In this document: piece after piece, positions 12,101-23,210 of the stretch
How the letters are laid out: the number at the start of each line of letters is the position of its first letter
Numbering within the stretch: the stretch's first letter is position 1
Translations under genes and position numbers: made by a program
The notes under the pieces: model-generated
What the model saw: only the letters and a program-made list of their open reading frames with translations
The model's database searches: none
What the model was told of the DNA's origin: nothing
Assembly: GCA_949710005.1 (NCBI GenBank)
Contig: OX453273.1
Location: forward strand, 9,232,746-9,296,745
From: Ricordea florida
Lineage: Eukaryota; Cnidaria; Anthozoa; Corallimorpharia; Ricordeidae
Direction of reading: 5' to 3'
DNA length: 64,000 nt

Positions 12101-15100
12101 ATTTGCCAGAACTTAATCAACAAATACTTGATGGTAAAAAAGCCTCACAGATAGTTTGCCAATATGTAGACTGGTTATTGTCTACATACAACCCAGACCC
12201 ACCAGATAATGGTACTTGGATAAAACCATCAGTTCATCCTTGTCAAAGACATCACAAGGACATTCAAGACTCTGATAGTGATTATGTTGACTTACTGAAT
12301 ACCGTCCAAAGACACACTCACTGTAGTTCAAATTACTGTCTTAGAAAAAGGGAAACTGACTCAGACCTAAAATGTAGATTTAACTTTCCATTTGAACCTT
12401 CCATGACTACAAAGCTTGAATTTAAACCCATTCATTCAAAACATAAAAACAGCCAATACAAAGTCAAGGTTATAACCAAGAGAAATGACCCCAGGCTTAA
12501 TAATCACCAGCATGTACAACTGCAAGGTTGGAGGGCTGACATGACATTCAGGTAGTCATTGACTATCACGCATGTCTTGAATACCTTACAAAATATGCAT
12601 CAAAAGGAGAGCCACGATCCACTGTTTTGAAGACTGCATTCAACTCCATTGTTGGTAATTGTAATAGTGATAGCAGTCCCACAAAACTTATTAAAAAAGT
12701 TATAATGAAGTCACTTGGTCAGAAGGACTTTTCTGCTCAAGAGACTATGCATCATTTGTTATCACTAAAACTGGTCAGCTCATCATTTAATGTCATACCA
12801 ATTAGCTTAGATGGTTCTCGCAAAATCAAAGCAAATTCTGCTAATGAAGATGTCGCAACAAACAATTCCCTACTGGATGTTTATGGTAACCAAAATACAT
12901 ATGCTGACAGTATTCCAGATATAATGACTTTGAATTTTATTACTTTTGCTACAAAGTACAAACTTGTTAACAGTAAACTAACAGCTCAGGCACAAAATGC
13001 TGTTCCTAGAGTTTTTCCAGTTTATTCTTCAAATAGCAAAGGGCCTAATTTTCCCTTTTACTGCAAATACCAGTTACTTACATATAAACCCTGGCAGACA
13101 ACACAAGACAATGCTTGGGACAATCAACCAAGTTCTGATGAAACCTTTATCACTAAATGGAAAGAATTCCTAGAAACACCATATGCTAAAGAACATGTTC
13201 CTGATTGGCATGAAAGATTAGACACTGTTCAGAATTACAATGAAAACGACACAGGTACCGAACATACAGCACAAGAACTTCCTCAACGTGAGGAGTGGAT
13301 GCTTTTAGCAGATCTTGTTCCTGGATCATTTGTTACAGCTGAACAATCACAACAAATTGTTAACTCAGGTTATAACTGGCAAAATGACAGACTTAATTAT
13401 CAAGAGAGTCAAATAAGAGAAATGTCTTCATGGTTAAAAACCAATAAGGAAGTGTTAACTCCAAGAACTGTGCGACAACAAAATATTGATCTCACTACTT
13501 TTAGTGATATGCAGAAACGTGCCTATGATATAGTCAAGGCACATTCCGAACAGCCCTATCCAAAGGATCCATTATTGCTTATAATAATAGGTTGTGGTGG
13601 TACAGGAAAAAGCTATCTTATTAATGCTGTTAAAAACCTACTTCAACACTCCTGTGCTGTCACTGCCACAACTGGCAAGGCTGCATGTAGCATACGTGGA
13701 TGCACTATCCACTCGCTGTTGAAACTTCCTGTTGGTGCAAAAGGCAACAAAGACTTGACTGGACAAACCATTGTAAGGCTACAAAACGCCCTTAAAGAAA
13801 TCAGTTATATTATAATTGATGAATACTCTGTGCTTGGCCAAAAAATGTTTGTCTGGGTTGACAAACGATGCAGGCAAGTTAGTGGATTAACCGATCAACT
13901 GTTTGGTAGTAAATCAATTATATTAGTTGGTGATCCTGCCCAATTACCACCTGTGGCAGATAAGCCTCTTTACCACTCAAACCCTTCCAATGCTTTACTA
14001 GAACAAGGCCATTTGGCTTATTTCATGTTTAAAACTGTTGTCAAACTGACTTTAAACCAGAGAGTACAAGGCTTAACCCCAACACAAACTATATTTAGAG
14101 ATTTACTTAACCGATTACGCACAGGAGACTCCAATGAAGATGACTGGAGACTTCTCTTAACTCGACAACCATCATTGGCAAACAATATTGCTGAATTTAG
14201 CAACGCAATAAGACTTTATTATAGCAATGATGAAGTTGCAAAATACAACTCTGAAAAATTATCTGCACTTCACCAGCCAATAGCAATGATTAATGCTCGA
14301 CACTCCAGTCAAGCAGCTAAAAACAGCTCTCCTGATGAAATGTCAGGATTAGAACCTGTTGTTTTCCTTGCAAAAGGTGCACATGTAATGCTTACAATGA
14401 ATTTGTGGACAGACGTTGGTCTTTGCAATGGTGCAACTGGTGTTGTTGTGGATTTCATATATTCCACTAATCAGCAACCCCCTAACTTGCCTATTGCTGT
14501 TATTGTCAAGTTTGATGAGTATACAGGCCCATCTATTAACAATGAGTTACCACATTGTGTACCCATATGCCCAATAACAGTAATCTCTGACACATTAGGA
14601 GGTGTCCATGAAAGACAACAGCTCCCTTTAAAACTTGCCTGGGCAATAACAATACACAAAAGCCAAGGACTGACCCTGTCAAACACATGGATTGACATAG
14701 GTAAAAGTGAAAGAACTCCTGGAATTTCATATGTTGCAATTAGTAGAGTGAAGACACTTTCATCTTGCATTATTGAACCAATGACTTTTGACAGGCTGAC
14801 AAGTCTAAAAAAATCAGCCAATTTAAAATTCAGACTTGATGAAGAAAAGCGACTAGATGAACTTGGAGAGCAAACTTGCAGAACTGTACAAAAAGAATCT
14901 GATTCTTCCAATTAATTTTAAAATACTCACTTGAACTACATTATTACATGCATTATAGTGAATTTGTGACTTTCCACTTTGACTACATAGATATTATCAT
15001 CTTTTCCAACAATCCTCAAAAAAGTAATTATTACTTTACACAAATGATAAAAATATCTATTACAACACCTAAATTTAGTAATCACTTTTAATTCAACTTG

Positions 15101-18100
15101 GAGAATTTCAGTATTGCACTCATTCTGTATAATTAAAAAAAAAACAAATTTGGCATACACTGCATAAAAGGTAAGATTTTTTAGTCAAGTTTTGGATAGA
15201 ATGGTTTTACATCACTGTTTTCTGATTGCTTCCATTTCAACTGACTAATCAAATACAAGAACTGTGGGACACTTCCACAGTTCTTGCATTTTGATTAACC
15301 AGTTAAATGGAAGCAATCAGAAAGTTGAAAGCAGCATAGAAATATGTGTCTTAATTTAATTTTTCTTTTGGCTTTCTTCTAGGTTATACTAATTAATGAT
15401 GAAAAAATAAACAAAAACCATGATCCTTTCATCCATATGTCAATATTTGAAACCTATTATAAAATCCACACATTTTTGTAATGTGTATATCTACATTTAG
15501 CCCTTCAAGGTTTTAACTGTACTCACTACTCATTATTAATCTTTTGCTTTCACAGTACTAAATGCAAGATAAAATGGAAGATTCCACCTCAACTGCGCCA
15601 AAGGAACTTCACTGTTACATACATGCAATCTCGCCTGTCAAAAAAGCAACCTCTTCAAAGCGGAAGTACTTTGACTGCACGTTGCAGAATGAAGATAATT
15701 CTGTTAGGGCAGTATGTTTCTCAACAGAAAAGCATCCAGAGTTGAAAACTCTACAACAAACAAAGAGTCCTGTCAAGATCACAAATTACAATACATCTGC
15801 AAACAATGGCAAAGAAGACATCATCCTTCTCAGCAAGACAAAAATAACTCCTATTACAAGTAATGACATTAACTTCCCTTACTCTGGTGAACTGACAGCT
15901 GCAACAGGAATTCTTCCAAACCTTTTGACACTCGAAAAACTTGCAGCAGAACAACTTGTCACTATCAAAGCATAAGTTGCGCAGATGTCTGCAACAAAAA
16001 CACTACGCACACAACATCAGGGTGTCCTCAAAAAACAAGAACTACTCATCAGAGATACAACTACTTCAGTAAAACTCCTTCTCTGGGAAAACAGTGTAGA
16101 CATGTTAGAGTTGAACAAAACATATGTCCTCCAGAATATCAAGATCAAAAGATCCAAGAATGATATGTATCTAAATACCACCAAGGCTGACAAATTCACC
16201 TTCTCGGAAACAACTGCATTCACAGCTCCATTAATTGCAGTAGAAGATTATGTCAAAACAACATCAACCATAACTGCAAGAGTGCTTGGAATTCATCAAG
16301 CATCTCAAACACTTGCTTGTGTTTCGTGTCACAGAAAGGTCATTCCTGTCCCTGACGATGATGTTCTTGGTCAATGTGAAGCATGCAAATTAACACAGGC
16401 AATCAATCTGTGTGAATCAAAGTGGTATCTGCGAGCGCTAGTACAAAGTACAGCTGCCATCAATGAAAAGTTTCGCTTAGCATTCAACCAAGAACTTGTT
16501 GCCAAATTGATGGAAATCCTCCAACCCTCTTTTAATCTACAAACAGCAAAAGAAAAAGATATCCTCAAGGCAATTCTTATCAATCCTAACAAACTTTTTA
16601 CACTTACATTTGACACTGTTGATTACAAGGTTACAGACCTGAAATGAAGTACATTTAGACTGTTTCACTTAATATGGTAAAGCTTTTATTGCTTTACCGT
16701 TGCACCGTTGTTCAACTTTTAAAACACAGTTGAGAACAATGTTACTATTTCACTTGTTATTTCTTTCACTGTTCTGTTCTTGTTAAACTTTTAAAACATG
16801 GTTGATTACAAGGTTACACACCAGCAAATCAAGTAGTTTATTTCACTTGATCAATACAGCTTTTATTGCTTTCACCGCACAGTTCTTGTTTAACATTCTT
16901 CATAATTAGTATTGTTCTTAACTCTTAAAAATTAGTACTGCACTTGTTCAATAAACATTTCATTACAACTGAACAGTTTGAAATGATTACACTTAGCAAA
17001 AACTACTCCACACCACAATTCTACATTGATCTCATTTCGCTGCTGCACACCAAAATTCTCTCTTTCTATTTCCCTTCCCACCACCAAATTTATCGTATCT
17101 CCCAACTTCCCCTTCTCATACAAAATATCCTGTCGAAACGCACTCTACTAATCGTTGATTACTACTAGTATCTAACTTGTTTTGGTTGCCAGTTCGCCAT
17201 GTCATCACTACCAAATAAGGCAGTGTGATGGTTAGGAAAATTCTCCTATTAACAAAGAATTTTCTCATGACTCAAATCTTTCGTACTGATGTATGTATTT
17301 TAAAAACTGTATACGATGTTGGGTTTATGAAAAACCCCTTCTTCCAATGAATGGGTACCATTTATTCTCTACTGGAACTTAGAATGATTTTCACTTTGTC
17401 GCTAGGAGACATGATAAGTAAAGGCTTGTAGTTCCCAAACAGACAATACATTTTTTGAGGTTTAAGGGCAATGAGTTCTTAAATGAACAGAGATAGTGAA
17501 CGCAATGAAATGTTCAGTTCTCACTATTGACCATTCCAACACACGTTCGTGTTCGTTTGTGTACATAATTTTTGAGACAGGTCTGTTAATTTAAAACACA
17601 TTCCAGTTTATTTCAAACATTTTAAAAGGAAAATCTTCAAACTTTGTAATTAACTCTTGGTAAATTTAACAGTACGTCTGGCAACTTCAGTCGAGCGTTG
17701 CCTTGTGTTACTTTTCTTTTCTTTACTGAAATCTAAATTTTATTGTAACTGTTTCTACATTTAAGAATCATAGCGTTGACTAATAAGAAAAAATTGTCTT
17801 TAGGTTATCTAGACATACGAGTCTGTTCCAGCAAGGAAAATGCGTCAGTCATTGTAAATGGAAAACTGGTAAGCAAGAGTATCAGTTTTGTTTCGTTTCT
17901 TTGGTTATTGTTTTATTATTGTTTTACTCCGCTGAATAGTGTAGTACGATAAAATATAATTTGCCTTTGTTGAGAGGAGGAGTATTGTGTATTATTATAT
18001 CTACAACCCCTGGATATGAGCAAATGCGCGCTCTGATTGGTTCCCTACTCACAGGCTATTAGCTCATATCGCATTAGTACGAAAAGAGGCCATCATGGAG

Positions 18101-19350
18101 GAAAGATTTCTTGAATTTGACTGCGGGAAATTCAAGTATTGCTTGAAAAGAATATATCAAAAAATAATACCGAAGCAAATTAATATGGGATGAAATTATT
18201 CAGCGGTAAGTGAGAAAATTACATAGCGAAAATTACAGAAAATTACAGAACTAGAGTAAAACTTTTACAAAAGCCACCATTTTAAACTGAGTTTTTTCCT
18301 TTACTTCTGCTTACTTTTCCCACTTCTAATTCTCAGACTGGTTTGTTAACTCGATAAAATTTGACAAGTACATTAAAGATATGTTTAAGAACGAACTGGA
18401 CTCTTGTTTGAGACTTTTTTACACATCAGCTCGACAACAACATGGTTCTGCGAGTTACAAACAATAACAAAGTCTATTCTTGTCGTGCACACTAATTCCA
18501 GTTGCTCACAATTGAAGGATTAGAGATATAATAAAACAATTATTCCACTCAATCTCGTCGTACATGAACTACAGCCAACTCGGTGCTACGCGCCTTGTTG
18601 GCTATTAGTTCATGTACGACTCGATTTCGTGGAATAATTGTTAAATATTTCTCCTTGCGAGGCTCGTTATTCGCCCCCCCCCCCCCCCGATAATTTTTGC
18701 ATAGTCCCTAAGCTAACACCGGGACGATTAAATAGCGATTAAAGTTCTAGGAATTTCACAACTTGAATTTTCTGCAACAGGTGTCCGAAGTAACAGAAGA
18801 GAATCGCCTGGGAATAAACGTAGTGGTTCTCAATCAAGCCACAGGTGTTGTTATGGCAACGCGAAGCTTTGACACGTACTCGTCAAAGGAAGATTCTACC
18901 CAGCTGATTCAGTTTGTCAACGGCTTAGCCGATGGAAGAATTCTTTGTTTTGCTGTCAAGGTACCTGAACCTTTACTGAAAAACTAATACATCTCAGCTA
19001 AATTTTCCAACAGATGTCGGAAAAGTAAAAAGGTCTCAATGGGGTGGTGACTTTTACGGCTAACGGTTAATATTTTTGACTGTTTTTCGGCTAACGGTTA
19101 ATATCTTTTTACGGCTAAGGGCTTTGAATATTTACGCCTAACGGCTAATATTTTTGCCCGTTTTACGGCTAACAGTTAACCCCATTGAGACCCTCAAGTA
19201 ATGGTTCTGTAGGCCAGCAAGCTCCTGTATTGTGAGGCTTTTACCAAACGGGTCCCATTTTACCATGTTCCTGCTCCGTTATGAATCACAGATAATTAAC
19301 ATTTGCTATTTGCAGGTTGTGTGCATGCTTAATTTGGAATAGATCTTTTT

Positions 19351-19384
<34 letters not shown>

Positions 19385-19640
19385 AGTACGGTTCTAAAGG
19401 ATATTTGCAGCTTGTCCTTTTACAAATTATGCACACATATGCAATTGAATAAGGAGAGTTTGAAAGAAATTCTTCCCTGGACTAACATATCATATGGTCT
19501 GAAATGGAAAAACCAAATATACGAGCAAAAAAGGTCTATTAAAGTCTTTAAATTTATAAAGTAAGCGAGTGAGTAAGTGAGTAAGTGCGTGAGTGAGTGC
19601 GTGAGTGAGTGAGTAAGTGAGTGAGTAAGTGAGTAAGTGC

Positions 19641-19675
<35 letters not shown>

Positions 19676-22600
19676 AGTAAGTGAGTAAGTCAGCGTGAGT
19701 GAGTAAGTGAGTAAGTGAATGAGTCAGTGAGTGAGTGAGTGAGTAAGTGACTGAGTAAGTGTGTGAGTGAATGAGTGAGTAAGTAAGTAAGAAAGTTAGT
19801 AAGTAATAAGTGACTGAATAAGTTCCAAGGAAGTGATGCAGGACTCGCGAATGCTATTATCATATTATTAGGACCCAAGTGAGCATAAGAGACAGAGAGG
19901 GACACTCCCAGTCCAGTCCTCGGGATATGAAAACTTCAGAAAAATTATTTTTAGACACGAAAGGCTGTTTTCCGAGAGGTCCTCATGCCACATTGTGATG
20001 CTCATGGTGCTCATGTTGTACTGAATAGGACTCATATTTGTGAATTTCGCCTGAAAAATCTCCATACATAATCAAGAGCCGCGAGTGGCATCAAATACAG
20101 ATGGCTAGAAGGATTGAGTTACAGTGGAATCATGCTGACCTCTTGGAAAACATAGTACTGTTTCTATAAATAACGTCTCTGTAGTTTTTCATATCCCAGT
20201 CGACGCCGCGAGAGTCCCTCTCTGTCCCTTATTTTTTCTTGGAGGTCCTTAAAACTTCAATGTTGCAGTAATGTTTCTTAGGTCGCTTTTGTAAACTCCC
20301 GTCCTGGCACAATCTACTCCGTTTAGATATATGCGTTATTGACCAAGCACGAGGTCAAGAAGGTTGAATATTGGTCGAGTTTTCGTTCTCGTCGAGGTCA
20401 ATAAGAACGCAAGAAAGAACAAGGCCAATATCCTATCATCCTGATAGGCCCATCTTGCCCGGTCGGCTGTCCAATCAGAACTCAGGATAGGCCCCATCTT
20501 GGAACCAGCCATAAAATAAAGTGAATTCACAGAGCAAATCTCATCTTATCTCATTTTTAAAACCGCTGCCCGGTTAGCTCGGCTGGCAGAGTGCCGGCCT
20601 GTCGAGCGGGAGGTCGTGAGTTCAAACCTCAGCCGGACCAACACTCAAGGTCTTAAAATAACTGAGGAGAATGTGCTGCCTTTGTTATGACATCTGCAAA
20701 TGGTTAGACATTCTACTCTTCTCGGATAAGGACGAAAAACGGTAGGCCCCGTCTCACAGCACTGTTCTTGTGGGACGTTAAAGATCCCTGTTACGCGGAA
20801 AATCATGATCCTAAAACTGAGACCAAGTAGTTGTTCCCTTTTAGCGCAGTCTTAAAGTCATCTCTTGCACCAATTAAGTTGTTAGAAAAACGTGTTTGGT
20901 CCAATAGGATGAGGCGTCGACGAATTTGAAAAAATCCGCCCGTAGTTTTCTGAAGAATCTGGGCAGCAGCTTCATCTTCCGTTTGCAGTGGCGTGATATG
21001 TGGGCATTTGTCACGCAACGAGTTGGAAACGAAAACGTCATATTCACCGAGGGCTTTCAGCATTCGTCAAAAGACAACGAGTGGTCCAGTCCCGTCTTTA
21101 TTCACACGTCAGTACCACTGAGACCAGGTGGTGCCATGGAATGCAACTGGAAGAAAGATGAAACAAGCATCAGAAGGAAAGAATTCTGCAATATATACGA
21201 AGGGTACACGGATATTTGCAAATGTAAGGATCCAGTCTTGCCCTTCCGCTTTTCATAATTAAACTGATTGGATCTGGTTTTTACATCTGTTAGGAAAGGT
21301 GTAACGTACGTGACCGGTGCTCTAAGGGGAAAGGAGAAAGGGAAGGCGGGAAGGGGAGTTCGGATGCTCCTTCGATCGGTTCAGTTTGCCAACAGCGCAG
21401 GTTGAGTGAGTGGGAATTGGCGGGATAAACACCTACGAATTTGGCCATCATTTGCTGATCATCCACGCCTCTTCCCCTCGCCCTCGCTCCTCCGCCCTCG
21501 AACTCCTCGAGACTTCCCTTCTGGGTAGTGAATCATGTAAGCCTTTACAAAATATCCCAAGGGGTAGTGAATCATGTAAGCCTTTACAAAATATCCCGAG
21601 GGGTAGTGAATCATGTAAGCGTTTACAAAATATCCCGAGGGGTAGTGAATCATGTAAGCCTTTACAAAATATCCCGAGATCTTCTGATTACCCCCCCCCC
21701 CCCCGCCCCTCTCAGGAGATCTCGGGATTTTTTGCAAAGGCTTACATAATTCACTACCCCTCGGGATATTTTGCAAAGGCTTACATGATTCACTACCCCC
21801 CCCCCCCCCCCTCTTCTCCACTTCCCTACTAGCTAGGGCCAGGCTGGCTTAAGTTACCTGTTCTTGATGGTGATAATAGAAGTACATTAATGTACCAGTA
21901 AGCACTGTAACACTGGTAATGGAGGGAAATGAACACCAGTGAACTGTGATGCTATTCTAACACAACCTCCTTGTTAGTACTGCGTGTAATGTTTGGGGAT
22001 CGCTGAAGAGAAGTTGTATCTCGATACTTCGATTTGGAAACACTCTTTCAAGGGGTTCTTCTTTCACGTTCCTTTATTTCACAATCATTACTACTGAGTG
22101 TTAGAGTGTAAATTAGTCTTTTTATTTCGAGGCGAGGAACCTATGTCTCTCAGATTTGACCCACCGCCTTTGCCAGATGGGAGTCGTATCGAGTTACCGG
22201 TACTAATCATGGCTGGCAACCGCCCTCAATACTTGTACCGCATGCTCAAGACACTGCGGGAGGTACAGGGCCTAATTCCATCAATGGTTACCGTATTTAT
22301 TGATGGCTTTTTCGATGAACCTGGCGCCATATCGCGGGTGTTCGGACTAAGGTTCCACCAGCACGAAGGGGTTAGTAGGAGGAATGCAAGAATCGCTCAG
22401 GTATGGAACTTTGGATGGAGATTACCCGAAAGCAGGCGCTCATTATCTGCTGAAAATTAGTGATTTACAGTGGAAGATTTTCTTCCGTTTGGATTAAGTT
22501 TGTTCCTTTTGCAATAAATTCTCTTCTTCGGGTCACAATTTCAACGTACGACCTTCTTTACGTATCTCAGTTCTGTTGATTGATAACGTCAGGATTTTTC

Positions 22601-23172
22601 ATCACGTCAGTACAGGTTGGTCATCTTTTGTTGGACGAGTAATTCAAGTGCAGGTCGTAGTTCATTTGACTGAGATTTTCTTTGTACAACGCTCCGCTTA
22701 GTATGCAGTGCTAGTAAAATCTGAATTATTAAGTCAAGTCTGGGCAGAGAAGGGTTTTTCTTTTTCCTTCTTATTACAATCGTAACTTATTGTGTTCCTT
22801 GATGGCGTGATGTGGTACGGGGGGGGGGGGGGTACTCTCATAAATTTCGGATAGGTGTGTGCCGCGAAGGGTCATAAACCCTGACCCTATCTAAGGATGA
22901 AGCAAACGAAAATTGATACCCTATTTAAGGCCCAAACACGAAAAATGACACCCTATGCAAGGGAAAAACAAAAACTAAAAATAGCTTGAACGGGTCAACT
23001 TCATTTCGTTTCTGTAAGATTACTGGAAGTTAGCATCAAGCATAGTATAGTAGACTGCCTGATACAATTTAGGTATCCTATCTAAGGATCACACCAGGAA
23101 CACTATGCCAACGTGCAAAAATGATACCCTATTTAAGGATCGAGAACCTCAAAGACCATACCCTATCCCGCG

Positions 23173-23210
<38 letters not shown>

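Larger units (their letters stand above)
9571..16647 (+). mobile_element. Helitron (OTU-Rep-Pif1 helicase plus RPA-like gene), recently inactivated
   Basis: The coding core of a rolling-circle Helitron runs in one direction: a Rep/helicase polyprotein split by a frameshift, then an RPA-like single-strand DNA-binding protein. This gene set (RepHel with N-terminal OTU-like protease, plus RPA) is known from animal Helitrons. I could not place the 5' TC or 3' CTRR termini. The element probably starts between 8179 and 9571 and ends between about 16960 and 17800. AATAAA at 16950-16955 may serve the RPA transcript. An 8-bp stem hairpin (GGTAAAGC/GCTTTACC) at 16676-16698 is too early to be called the terminal hairpin. 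Only two disabling changes are visible. Confidence 0.9.
6433..17803 (+). other. POMGNT1 intron 1
   Basis: The donor is CTG/GTAAGT at 6433 and the acceptor is CTTTAG at 17798-17803. The intron holds two MITEs (7413-7614 and 7718-8178), a 57-bp minisatellite and the Helitron, in the host gene's own orientation. The stretches 6433-7412 and 16960-17800 show no recognisable gene. Confidence 0.85.

Noticed and set aside
14471-14911. 146-codon minus-strand frame
   Set aside because: Antisense shadow of the conserved Helitron helicase C-terminus.
20571-20642. Functional tRNA gene
   Set aside because: The A- and B-boxes are present, but the sequence continues into a SINE body and the clover-leaf looks imperfect.
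20845-20907. Alternative acceptor TTGTTCCCTTTTAG for POMGNT1 exon 4
   Set aside because: It has a better pyrimidine tract, but the added sequence brings an in-frame TAA; the acceptor at 20906-20907 restores the conserved reading frame.
20803-21063. 86-codon minus-strand frame
   Set aside because: Antisense of POMGNT1 exon 4.
21410-21832. Overlapping frames on both strands with repeated peptide units
   Set aside because: They are produced by the 40-bp terminal subrepeats and poly-C tracts of a MITE.
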